In this document: one piece after another, positions 1-8,425 of the stretch
Numbering within the stretch: position 1 is the first letter of the stretch
Layout: every line of letters begins with the position of its first letter
NCBI RefSeq assembly: GCF_021442025.1
Contig: NZ_CP090446.1
Location: 310,001 to 374,000 of the forward strand
Length of the DNA stretch: 64,000 nt
Source: Sphingobacterium sp. SRCM116780
Lineage (GTDB): Bacteria > Bacteroidota > Bacteroidia > Sphingobacteriales > Sphingobacteriaceae
Reading direction: 5' to 3'
The notes under the pieces: model-generated
Databases searched by the model: none
Seen by the model: the letters and a program-made list of their open reading frames with translations, nothing else
Told to the model about the DNA's origin: nothing
Position numbers and translations under genes: made by a program

Positions 1-3000
1 GAGTGTGTTGTTCACTTCCTTTCCAAAATCTGTTTGAGAGCCAGGTGTAAAACTACGACGGACGATCAAACTCAATGCTTGTTGATTGACATTGTTTACA
101 TCAGAAAGATAACCTTGTAGTTCATCTTTAACGTATGGATCTTGAGGGAAATTCAAATCAAAATTGATCTCAGGTTGATTCAATTGTCCTTTCAGATTCA
201 TGTCTGCTTGTGCCAATACACGTTGTGGATTGTCCGTTTGACCAGCAGCATTATAAAGGGCAGATAAAGATGTCCTTTGTTGATAAATAGCCGTTAAATT
301 AATATTTGCTTCCGATGGATTTCCTGCCCACCGAATGGTTCCACCTTCTTTAAGGTTAAATATTTTATTGATATAATCCTGCGCTTTGAAATTAAACTTA
401 CCCGAATTAATGACATAATCACCAAACATTTCAAAGTCACCTAAAGAAGAGATATTCATGTTGATATTACCAGTTCCACGTCCAGATAGACCTCCTAAGG
501 ATGTGAATAAGTTCATTTCAGCATTTGGTGAAACAGAAAGATCCATATTCATGGTGATACCATTGAAATTTTTTCTTTTTATTGATCCAGACGTCTTTAG
601 GGTATCATTCGAAACGAAATAAATAAAGTCATTATCACTAATCGTCATAGTGCTATTGAACGGAATATTGATGACCGTATTGTCATTTGATTTCGCTTTG
701 ATGTCGATATTAATCGCAGAAGTTAATCCTTTGAAATTAAAGTCACCAGTTGCATAAGCAGTTCCATAATATAGATTATTATCTTTAACTGTCGTATTCA
801 GCGTTAAAAAGTTATTCGCTTTAATTTTAACATCAATAGTTGGATCCGAGAGTTTATTCAAATCGACCATACCATTGATAGTAGCCTCATTATTTTTAGG
901 ATCGAGCAGTTTAAAGTTTTGTAGGAAAATACCATTCGATAGGACAATAACCTTATCGTTTAAATGGTAAGGTGTTTTTAAATAATTGATGGTAAATACA
1001 GCATCTTTAAAATTAGCATTTCCACTTATCTTAGGATTATGAATATCGCCTTTGATCGTTAAGTCTGCATTGGTTTTCCCATTTAGGTTTGAGATGAGCG
1101 ACTTTAAAAAGGGTTGAAATAAGATGAGATCCGTATTTTGAAGAGAAGCCTCCAAATTTAGTTTATCCTTCTCCTCTTTGATATTATAAGTTCCAGATAA
1201 TTTAATGAGTTTGTTGCCCTCTTCAATTTTACTATCCAGATTTACTAGATTGGAATTTTGATCATAATTGGCTTTTAAACTCAATTCACCAATGGGAAGT
1301 TGATTGTAAAGGATTGGGTTTGTATGCAAATTGGCAATAAAATAAGGAGATTTAAAGATAGAATTGATTTCTAACTCTCCATTCATTTCTCCAATCAGAT
1401 TTATTCCCAACGGTTTTGTGATTCCATTTAATGAACTCAGATTAAAATCTTTGAATCCAATATTAAGTTGATCACTTTCTTCATTTGACAATACACCATT
1501 TAGATTTACCTTTTGTTCCTCATGGTTTAAAATAAGATTTTGGATGTACCATTTACCCTTAGATACTTTTAATTCACCTTCCTGCTTTATAGCCCATTTA
1601 TCTTTATTAATTATAATTGTTGAGGGATCAAAGTTGATATAGGCTGGTTTCTGGTTGGCAAAACGAATAACACCATTGAGATCTAAATTATTACTCGCAT
1701 TCAGTTCCGATAATTTCATATTGAATCGTAAACTATCGTTCGCAAGAACATTGGAAATATTTATGTTTTTAATATAGGTACTATCTGTTAAGTTGATCCG
1801 ATCTGCTGAAACAAAAACAGACATGGATTCGGGATTAGAAATTTGATCAACAATTAAATTCGATACCTTAATCCCACTATATTTAAAAATAGGACTATAT
1901 AAATTGAATTGCGCATTATGTTCTTCACTTGAAAATTTTGCTTGCAGCGTTGCGCCACTATCTAAACTGATTTCTTTTTTAAAGAAAGTCGCGATAGGCT
2001 CAAATGATTTAATGTTAAGATGAAGTTCAAAGTTCTGATTATTATAGCTGCTTACTTCAAACCCAATTGCTGGCGCATAGCGCATGGCAAGCATTTTAAA
2101 ATAAGGAATGATGGTGTTTAGATCAATTTGACCATTCAGCGTCGCATCCACAACGTCAGAAGAAAGTGTTAAGAGCCTGTTATTTTCATCTCCCTCTGCT
2201 TTAAATAAAATATCATTAATATGAAAATTACCCTTACGCGTACTAAAATTAATGTTTTCTGCTTTTAAATCGCCAACTAAATTATTGATGTTGCCCCCCA
2301 TTAGATTGGTTGTCATTGTTGTGTTTTGAACAATGATGCTATCCCTTGCTGATAAGTGAATAGCATGGAGGTTGGTATTTTTAATAGCTGCAGAAAGGTT
2401 GTACTGAATTGCAGGATTAGACCAATTGATATCTGTTTGGAAATCAATAGTTGCATTTGGATCGATAACTGCACCAGATCCTACAAATTTCTCATCTTTT
2501 ATAATTCCTTTAACAGGGATTTGACGATAGGTATAATCTCGAAAGAAAAAATTCTCTAGCTTTCCATTCACATCCAATGCTAATGTTTGAGAGGAAGTGC
2601 CACTACCTTTTAAGTTAAGATCAAATCCAGTTGTTTTTAATAGCTTATTCTCTAATAACTTGCCTAAATCAAATGACTTTGACTGATATAATCCAGCATA
2701 CTGAATCTTATTTTTGAAGTTCAAAACAGATTTTGTACTGACTAGTCCTAAATCTGTTTTGATCGATCCTTGAATCTGAAAATTATTGTATTGACCATTT
2801 AAATCCCCATCATACTGAAGAGTATTGAATGTTTTGACTAATTGCGGAAGCTTAAAATTTTTGTTATTACTGAGATTGGGAATAATTTTTTGCAGATCAT
2901 CGTAAGATGATGTTACATGTAAGTTTGTCAGTTTAAAATCCGTTTGCTCAATATCAGGAAGTCCAATTATTTGAACATCTCCAATGACTTTTGTAGATTT

Positions 3001-3960
3001 TTCAGTTTCTAAATTTATATTCTTTGCATAAATATGATTGACTTTACCCTGAGCACTTGCCTGTTTTATTTTTAAATCAAATCTGACCTGATGCATCGTC
3101 GAAGAGAAAAATGCAATATCTTCAGAATGTAAAAAAGAATTCTTAATGTTGAGACGAACATGAACCCGATTGTTGAAGTCTGAAAAATCATCAAAACCAT
3201 TAAATTCTAGTTTTACATAATCTTTTATAGTTGACCTATTGGTGGTGAGAAAGAGGTTCGCAAGCTCAATTTTTTTATTACTCACAAATGCGTTTGCAGT
3301 AAGACCTTTTATCTTTAATCCCTTTTTTTCAACTAAATTAAACTGTTTAATCTTCACATAGATGGAGTCATGATCAAATTTTATATTGTCAAATTCTGCG
3401 TTTAAGTGTTTAATATCCAGATCTCCAAAATCTACAACTTTTGTATAATGTTTTTTAGTATGGTTGATATAGCGAAATTGGTTATTCACCAATTTCAATT
3501 GTTTCAAATCTAGAATAAGTTTTTTACTCGTTTTCTTTTCATCTTTTTTTGAAGGAGTAAAATAGTCCAATAAGAATTTAATATTAGAACTGTCCTTGTA
3601 AATTTGATAGTTGGCTGTTGTATTATCCAAAGTCAGTTTCTTGATGACAACCTTATTATCATTCCAATACTGACTGAGATCTATCGCAGCATTTAATTCG
3701 TCAGCGATTAATATGGTATCACCTTTTCGATCATATAGTTCAAACCCCTCTAACACCAGCGATTGAAAAGGTTTTAAGTAAATTCTTTTTAAGGCGATTT
3801 TTGTATTTAATTCTTTTGAAAGATAATGAACAGCCTGACGTGCAATAAAATTCTGAACAGATTCTAATTGAAGAGAAAGCGTCACTCCACCTAGCAAAAC
3901 GAGTATGCTAGCCAATGTGATCAGTGCTATTTTAATTATTTTTTTGATACTTTTGTACAA
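1..3960 (-). CDS. tamB: TamB-like translocation/assembly protein (AsmA/DUF490 family), 3' end missing
   Basis: A reading frame stays open without a stop from position 3960 to the left edge (1320 codons), so the C-terminus lies outside the window. The protein starts MYKSIKKIIKIALITLASI, giving one N-terminal membrane anchor, followed by a very long beta-rich, Asn/Leu/Asp-rich region of the repetitive AsmA/TamB type. The last visible residues, RRSFTPGSQTDFGKEVNNTL, look like the conserved DUF490 C-terminal part. The family bridges inner and outer membrane and helps lipid transport or outer-membrane protein assembly. An in-frame TAA lies 9 bases upstream of the TTG at 3960, so that TTG is the only usual start that includes the anchor. 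The start region overlaps the promoter of divergent tsaD. Family call is good; the exact role is inferred. Confidence 0.85.
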   Translation of the reverse strand, partial: MYKSIKKIIKIALITLASILVLLGGVTLSLQLESVQNFIARQAVHYLSKELNTKIALKRIYLKPFQSLVLEGFELYDRKGDTILIADELNAAIDLSQYWNDNKVVIKKLTLDNTTANYQIYKDSSNIKFLLDYFTPSKKDEKKTSKKLILDLKQLKLVNNQFRYINHTKKHYTKVVDFGDLDIKHLNAEFDNIKFDHDSIYVKIKQFNLVEKKGLKIKGLTANAFVSNKKIELANLFLTTNRSTIKDYVKLEFNGFDDFSDFNNRVHVRLNIKNSFLHSEDIAFFSSTMHQVRFDLKIKQASAQGKVNHIYAKNINLETEKSTKVIGDVQIIGLPDIEQTDFKLTNLHVTSSYDDLQKIIPNLSNNKNFKLPQLVKTFNTLQYDGDLNGQYNNFQIQGSIKTDLGLVSTKSVLNFKNKIQYAGLYQSKSFDLGKLLENKLLKTTGFDLNLKGSGTSSQTLALDVNGKLENFFFRDYTYRQIPVKGIIKDEKFVGSGAVIDPNATIDFQTDINWSNPAIQYNLSAAIKNTNLHAIHLSARDSIIVQNTTMTTNLMGGNINNLVGDLKAENINFSTRKGNFHINDILFKAEGDENNRLLTLSSDVVDATLNGQIDLNTIIPYFKMLAMRYAPAIGFEVSSYNNQNFELHLNIKSFEPIATFFKKEISLDSGATLQAKFSSEEHNAQFNLYSPIFKYSGIKVSNLIVDQISNPESMSVFVSADRINLTDSTYIKNINISNVLANDSLRFNMKLSELNASNNLDLNGVIRFANQKPAYINFDPSTIIINKDKWAIKQEGELKVSKGKWYIQNLILNHEEQKVNLNGVLSNEESDQLNIGFKDFNLSSLNGITKPLGINLIGEMNGELEINSIFKSPYFIANLHTNPILYNQLPIGELSLKANYDQNSNLVNLDSKIEEGNKLIKLSGTYNIKEEKDKLNLEASLQNTDLILFQPFLKSLISNLNGKTNADLTIKGDIHNPKISGNANFKDAVFTINYLKTPYHLNDKVIVLSNGIFLQNFKLLDPKNNEATINGMVDLNKLSDPTIDVKIKANNFLTLNTTVKDNNLYYGTAYATGDFNFKGLTSAINIDIKAKSNDNTVINIPFNSTMTISDNDFIYFVSNDTLKTSGSIKRKNFNGITMNMDLSVSPNAEMNLFTSLGGLSGRGTGNINMNISSLGDFEMFGDYVINSGKFNFKAQDYINKIFNLKEGGTIRWAGNPSEANINLTAIYQQRTSLSALYNAAGQTDNPQRVLAQADMNLKGQLNQPEINFDLNFPQDPYVKDELQGYLSDVNNVNQQALSLIVRRSFTPGSQTDFGKEVNNTL
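3948..3955 (+). promoter_or_regulatory. Bacteroidota -7 element for tsaD
   Basis: TACTTTTG matches the Bacteroidota consensus TAnnTTTG and lies 24 bases upstream of the tsaD ATG. I see no clear -33 TTTG at the expected distance. The element sits inside the first codons of the divergent tamB gene. Confidence 0.45.
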
Positions 3961-3979
3961 TATTAATTACCCCAAAGCT

Positions 3980-4981
3980 ATGGCTGTTATTCTAGGTATC
4001 GAATCATCTTGTGATGAAACTTCTGCTTCAATTTGTATCGATGGTAAAATATTTTCAAATGTGATTGCTACTCAGGCGATTCATGCTAAATACGGAGGAG
4101 TTGTCCCAGAATTAGCATCGCGTGCACATCAGCAAAATATTATACCTACAGTTGAAGAGGCCATTCGCTTAGCAAAAATACATAAAAATCAAATAGATGC
4201 AGTAGCTTTTACTCGCGGACCAGGATTATTAGGCGCTTTATTGGTTGGAACCTCATTTGCAAAATCATTTGCTTTAGCTCGAAACATCCCTTTGATTGAT
4301 GTCAATCATATGCAGGCACATATTTTAGCACATTTTATTGATGATCCAAAACCTAGTTTCCCATTCTTATGTTTAACGGTTTCAGGAGGACATACGCAAA
4401 TCGTCTTGGTGAAAGACTATTTTGACATGGAAATATTGGGGCAGACTTTAGATGATGCTGCAGGAGAAGCATTTGATAAGACAGCAAAGATTTTAAACCT
4501 GCCTTACCCTGGAGGACCTTTAATTGATAAACATGCACAGCATGGAAATCCAGAAGCTTATAGACTTCCAGAACCCCAAATTCAAGGATTGGATTTTAGT
4601 TTCTCAGGATTAAAAACGGCAATTTTGTATATGGTACAACGGGAGGAAAAATTGAATGCTAATTTTTTACAGGATCATATCGATGATGTATGTGCCTCTG
4701 TTCAATCTCGTATTGTGTCCATTTTATTGAATAAATTGAAGAAAGCAGCAAAAGAAACAGGCGTAAAAGATATCGCTATTGCTGGAGGAGTTTCTGCTAA
4801 TTCAGGCTTACGAAAAGAATTATTAGCCATGGGTGAGCGTTATAAATGGAATGTATTTATCCCTAAATTTGAATATTGTACCGATAATGCTGCTATGATA
4901 GCCATTGCCGGTTATCAAAAATATTTAATCAAAGATTTTGTCGGACAAGATGTGGGGCCATTAGCACGCATGCATATGTAA
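3980..4981 (+). CDS. tsaD: tRNA N6-adenosine threonylcarbamoyltransferase TsaD
   Basis: TsaD transfers the threonylcarbamoyl group from TC-AMP to A37 of ANN-decoding tRNAs, working with TsaB and TsaE. The 333-residue product shows the N-terminal ASKHA signature (GIESSCDETS, residues 6-15), the metal-binding HMQAH motif (residues 110-114), SGGHTQ (135-140), GEAFDKTAK and the C-terminal GGVSANSGLR. Length is normal. The frame is open for 25 codons further upstream, but ATG 3980 gives the canonical MAVILGIESS start and sits just after the TACTTTTG promoter element, so I chose it. Its partner TsaB is encoded 29 kb away at 33.8 kb. A terminator follows directly. Confidence 0.97.
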   Translation: MAVILGIESSCDETSASICIDGKIFSNVIATQAIHAKYGGVVPELASRAHQQNIIPTVEEAIRLAKIHKNQIDAVAFTRGPGLLGALLVGTSFAKSFALARNIPLIDVNHMQAHILAHFIDDPKPSFPFLCLTVSGGHTQIVLVKDYFDMEILGQTLDDAAGEAFDKTAKILNLPYPGGPLIDKHAQHGNPEAYRLPEPQIQGLDFSFSGLKTAILYMVQREEKLNANFLQDHIDDVCASVQSRIVSILLNKLKKAAKETGVKDIAIAGGVSANSGLRKELLAMGERYKWNVFIPKFEYCTDNAAMIAIAGYQKYLIKDFVGQDVGPLARMHM

Positions 4982-4990
4982 TAAAAAAAA

Positions 4991-5020
4991 GAGGAATTTT
5001 TATAAAATTCCTCTTTTTTT
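4991..5020. terminator. Rho-independent terminator, usable from both sides
   Basis: A perfect 10-bp stem (GAGGAATTTT at 4991-5000 with AAAATTCCTC at 5004-5013) is followed by seven Ts and preceded by eight As. It lies between convergent tsaD and the YiaA-like gene and can end transcripts from both. Confidence 0.9.
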
Positions 5021-5035
5021 GCCTTGAACTATCAA

Positions 5036-5452
5036 TTAATCCGTTTGATTTCTTTCTGGAGGTCGATTTGCGGCCAAATTGTCCCGTGTATTTTTTTGTA
5101 CTGCAATTGCACCAAATATGGCTAATAAAAAGGCAAACGCATAAAATCCTTTCTCACTTGGTAATATGGTAGCATTGAAAAGACCTACTGCCAAAAGTAC
5201 AATAGATAATATCGTACCAAACCAACAAATACCGTAATATGCATCTGTAACAGGAAAACCTTCTAAACGGTCACGAACACTTTTTTGCAAGGAAATAACA
5301 GCAAAAAGTCCAAACATTAAAACGGTAAAATAATATCCTTTTTCATTCAATAGCATTTCTGCCCTCCATAAGCCAAGAGCAAATCCAATTGTTCCTGCTG
5401 CTAAAGCAATCCAAGAAGCTGCAACAAATGCAGGAGAAGTTTTTTGATTCAT
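5036..5452 (-). CDS. YiaA/YiaB family inner membrane protein
   Basis: The 138-residue protein has four hydrophobic helices arranged as two repeats. Each repeat has a first helix rich in Ala/Gly, then L(N/P)(E/S)(K)GFY/GYYF, then a second helix ending in (L/V)QK(S/N)(V/T)RD. This duplicated two-helix unit is the hallmark of the YiaAB family; the repeats cover residues 10-62 and 75-124. Function in the inner membrane is unknown in general. The gene stands alone, shares its terminator with convergent tsaD and is divergent from the tonB gene. Start at 5452 precedes a short hydrophilic N-terminus. Confidence 0.85.
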   Translation of the reverse strand: MNQKTSPAFVAASWIALAAGTIGFALGLWRAEMLLNEKGYYFTVLMFGLFAVISLQKSVRDRLEGFPVTDAYYGICWFGTILSIVLLAVGLFNATILPSEKGFYAFAFLLAIFGAIAVQKNTRDNLAANRPPERNQTD

Positions 5453-5581
5453 AAAAATTAGTTTAACAAGATCTAGTTTTTAAAATTACGATAATTTTTT
5501 AAATGAAAAAATTTATTAATTCTTATGGAATTATTTTAAATGTGCATCATAGTATAAAATATAAACTTAATTTTTAAAGCT

Positions 5582-6478
5582 ATGTGGAACTCAAAATTGA
5601 ATATTTACAAAAATGAATGGTTAGAAGTCGTTTTTGCGGGACGTAATCAAACATATGGTGCATATGAATTGCGTAAGATTTCTAACAAAGCCACCAATTG
5701 GGCGATTATAACAGTAACGGCTTTGATTGGCATTACCCTTATATCGAAAGGTGTTTACGATCGGTATTTTAAGGAAGCTGATGCTCCTTTTGTACAGGAG
5801 ACAGTAACGAATATTGATTTGGGAAAACTGGAAGAAATCGAAAAAAAATTCGAGGAGAAAAAAATTGAAGAACCAATTCCTGTACAAGAAAAAGCACCAC
5901 AGCAAATTGCGCAAGATCCACCAAAGCAAGATCTAATTCGGTTTGTAGAACCAACAGTGGCACCCAGAAGCTTGGTAACGGAAGATGTCGTTACACAAGA
6001 TGAATTAAACAAATCAACTAAAATGTCGGCACGTTTGAGTTTAAAAGCAAATCCAAATGGAACATACGTTGCAAGGGGAGAGTTTGGAGCTGTAAAACGG
6101 GATGGAGGTATTACTGGTGCCAAAGTAGGATCGATAAATGGAAATCCTGACGCCATAGTTGATTTTAATAGTGTTGAAATTATGCCAACACCACAAGGTG
6201 GAATACAAGCTTTCATGAAATGGGTAGGGGAGAATTATCAATATCCAGAAGCAGCTTTGCAACAAGGGGTAAATGGTGTCGTAGAAGTTTCCTTCGTTGT
6301 CGAGAAAGATGGTTCACTAACGGATATTGTGGTTAAAAGAGATGTTTCTTACGGTACAGGTAAAGCTGCGGTGGAATTGTTAAATAAAGCAAAGAAGTGG
6401 AAACCAGGTATTCAAAATGGACGTACAGTGCGAGTAGCCTATACATTACCCATTCGTTTAAACACAATTTCGCAATAA
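5582..6478 (+). CDS. TonB-family energy transducer
   Basis: The 298-residue protein carries a cytoplasmic N-terminus with the Bacteroidota-type FAGRNQTYGAYELRK motif (residues 18-32), a membrane helix at about 39-57, a periplasmic linker rich in Glu, Pro and Lys (about 85-130), and a C-terminal TonB domain (about 205-298) with YPEAALQQGVNGVVEVSFVV and KKWKPG. It should pass proton-motive force to TonB-dependent outer-membrane receptors. No exbB, exbD or receptor gene is adjacent, so its partners are elsewhere. The next gene is a Spy-like protein 153 bp downstream; there is no sign of translational coupling. Confidence 0.93.
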   Translation: MWNSKLNIYKNEWLEVVFAGRNQTYGAYELRKISNKATNWAIITVTALIGITLISKGVYDRYFKEADAPFVQETVTNIDLGKLEEIEKKFEEKKIEEPIPVQEKAPQQIAQDPPKQDLIRFVEPTVAPRSLVTEDVVTQDELNKSTKMSARLSLKANPNGTYVARGEFGAVKRDGGITGAKVGSINGNPDAIVDFNSVEIMPTPQGGIQAFMKWVGENYQYPEAALQQGVNGVVEVSFVVEKDGSLTDIVVKRDVSYGTGKAAVELLNKAKKWKPGIQNGRTVRVAYTLPIRLNTISQ

Positions 6479-6631
6479 AATTATACTGAAACTGGCTTTA
6501 ACCTTTTTTAACATCAGCAAATTTAAACTTTAACTCGCTTTCAGCATCTTATTAACAAACCTCAGTAAATTGGAGGATTTAAAATTAAAATAACGGTTAG
6601 AAATTGTTAATAAAATTTAAAGAGAAATAAC

Positions 6632-7141
6632 ATGAAAAAGTTAATGTTAAGTTTGGCACTATCAGGATTAATGTTTGCTGGTTTTGCACAAGAAAAGGGT
6701 AATGTGAAAAATCAGAATGATCGTGGAGATCGTAGGTTTGTAAAAAAAGAATTCCAATTAGATAAAAAGTCAGCAGAAGAAATTGCACAACTCCGTACCG
6801 ATCGCATGGATGAAAAATTAAAATTTACCGATAAACAGCGTAAAGAAATTTATTCATTGCAATTAGATCAAGCAAAGAAGGACAAAGAATATGCTTCCAA
6901 TCGTAAAGAATCTATGGAACGTATGAAAAAGGATCGTATGGCTCAACGTGAAAAATTAATGAAAAACCTGAGTCCGGATCAACAAAAATTGTTTAAAGAA
7001 TCTTTTGCTGAAAATCGTAAACAACGTCACAATCGTAAAGAAGGTGATCGTCCAACACGTCGGAACCGTATAGAAAGAAATGGTAGCGATGGAAGAAAAG
7101 GTGAAGAAAATAGAAAAGAAGCCGTATCAAAAAATAGTTAA
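6632..7141 (+). CDS. Secreted Spy/DUF4890-like Lys/Arg-rich helical protein
   Basis: The 169-residue product has a signal peptide (MKKLMLSLALSGLMFAGFAQ) and then an almost fully helical, highly charged body. The motif ELDKKSAEEIAQLRTDRMDEKL-like stretch followed by LKFTDKQRKEIYSLQ and NLSPDQQKLFKE recalls the LTxxQ repeats of Spy/CpxP periplasmic chaperones, and this architecture is named DUF4890 in Bacteroidota. The tail (from about residue 135) is low-complexity Arg/Lys/Asn. A periplasmic chaperone or envelope-stress role is an inference from the family. A terminator follows. Confidence 0.75.
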   Translation: MKKLMLSLALSGLMFAGFAQEKGNVKNQNDRGDRRFVKKEFQLDKKSAEEIAQLRTDRMDEKLKFTDKQRKEIYSLQLDQAKKDKEYASNRKESMERMKKDRMAQREKLMKNLSPDQQKLFKESFAENRKQRHNRKEGDRPTRRNRIERNGSDGRKGEENRKEAVSKNS

Positions 7142-7175
7142 TCTGTGTAAAGGATTTTAAGTTTAAGTTGTTTTT

Positions 7176-7209
7176 AAAAATGGTCCGTTTGTGAAAACGG
7201 GCCATTTTT
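7176..7209 (+). terminator. Rho-independent terminator after the Spy-like gene
   Basis: AAAAATGGTCCGTTT (7176-7190) pairs with AAAACGGGCCATTTTT (7194-7209) around a 3-nt loop, including one G-T pair, and ends in Ts. Its A/T arms make it usable in both directions; its right end touches the stop codon of the convergent acyltransferase. Confidence 0.85.
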
Positions 7210-8345
7210 TATTTTACAAATCTTCTTGTAATCGTATTGGAGTCAAATATTTTGGTGACTAAATAGCTTAAGACAAAACTAATCGTTGCAATGATCAATA
7301 TTTTTATACCTGCAGGAATGTAGGGCATTTTGAAAAATAAATCTGATATGATCTGCACAATAATAAAATGAGAAAGGAATATCCCAAAAGTTGCAGACGA
7401 CCAGTCTTTCAATATTTTCGATTCTCTTATGTTTAATTTTTGAAAAATGATAAATACAGCGAAAGTCATCAGAGCCACATTTATAGAACAGAAATACCAG
7501 ACAATTTCTAGATTGGCATAGTTGGCAGGGAAATATTTTTGAGTAATTAAAAAACCAGAAAAAGTAATCGCAAACCCAATTAAGAATAAAGGTATAGCAA
7601 CTGCTAATGTTTTGTTGAAAGACCAGTTTAATGGAAACTTAACCAAATAGTAAGCTAACACAATGTAACCGATGAATCCTGAGAAATAGTAAAAAGTTCC
7701 AAACTCGTTCCAAGTACAGACACCCCAAATTCCCATGTTGTCGTAGTTTCCTGTATACCCTACTGTAGGAGCAACCATTTTGATATAGGGTAATAATAAG
7801 GATACGATCCAGAATCCCAAAAAGATTTGTACATCCTTTTTAGAAGCCTTGTCTAGCCAAGCACCAAAAATGGGGATGATCAAATAAATGCCAATGAGCA
7901 TATAGATGTACCATAATGGCGTGGTATCGTAGTTGAAATTGAAAATAGAAGTAAAAATCTTCATCACTGTACCTTGGACGGAATATTTTTCAATAGATAA
8001 GAGTCCATTTGTACTTGTCTTTACAAAATAGGTATAAATGGCAAATGCAATTGGCAATACTAGAGACCAGAATAACAAGGGTATCACGATCCTTCCAATG
8101 CGTTTTTTATAAAACGTAGCGAGATCTGTTTTGATCGGGAACAGTAAAATGCCAGACATCATGGCAAACAAAGGTACGCAAGGTCTAACAAGGCTCCCTA
8201 TAAATACAGCCGTATGAAAAGAGACACTATTGTCAAAAGATGCTACAAATGCATCACAACTATGACAGATAATGACTAAAAAACAAGCGAATATTCTTAA
8301 AAAATCAATCCAAGGGATGTAAGTTCTTTTTATTTGTGCGTCCAT
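7209..8345 (-). CDS. Membrane acyltransferase (acyltransferase 3 / OafA-WecH family)
   Basis: The 378-residue protein has about ten membrane helices. The N-terminus shows IPWIDFLRIFACFLVIICHS, where the Arg and the His (residue 28) are the conserved positions of acyltransferase-3 proteins, and a second conserved Arg lies in SLVRPCVPLFAMMSG (about residues 51-65). Members acetylate or succinylate sugars of exported polysaccharides at the inner membrane. No glycosyltransferase or polysaccharide cluster is nearby, so the substrate cannot be guessed. It is 80 bp downstream of lutB but separated from it by a terminator, so it is probably transcribed alone. Confidence 0.88.
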   Translation of the reverse strand: MDAQIKRTYIPWIDFLRIFACFLVIICHSCDAFVASFDNSVSFHTAVFIGSLVRPCVPLFAMMSGILLFPIKTDLATFYKKRIGRIVIPLLFWSLVLPIAFAIYTYFVKTSTNGLLSIEKYSVQGTVMKIFTSIFNFNYDTTPLWYIYMLIGIYLIIPIFGAWLDKASKKDVQIFLGFWIVSLLLPYIKMVAPTVGYTGNYDNMGIWGVCTWNEFGTFYYFSGFIGYIVLAYYLVKFPLNWSFNKTLAVAIPLFLIGFAITFSGFLITQKYFPANYANLEIVWYFCSINVALMTFAVFIIFQKLNIRESKILKDWSSATFGIFLSHFIIVQIISDLFFKMPYIPAGIKILIIATISFVLSYLVTKIFDSNTITRRFVK

Positions 8346-8382
8346 TAATAGATGAGGTTATTATTGATCGCACTAAACTAAC

Positions 8383-8417
8383 AAAAAAAATAGCAATTGA
8401 TTTCAAATCAATTGCTA
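8383..8417 (-). terminator. Rho-independent terminator after lutB
   Basis: On the minus strand a 13-base inverted repeat (TAGCAATTGATTT, arms at 8405-8417 and 8391-8403) is followed by eight Ts (As at 8383-8390). It lies 9 bases after the lutB stop. Confidence 0.9.
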
Positions 8418-8425
8418 CAATCTTG

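Noticed and set aside
5755..6216. A 153-codon frame antisense to tonB
   Set aside because: Lies fully inside the clear tonB gene in antisense; Pro/Ser/Cys-rich shadow with no domain.
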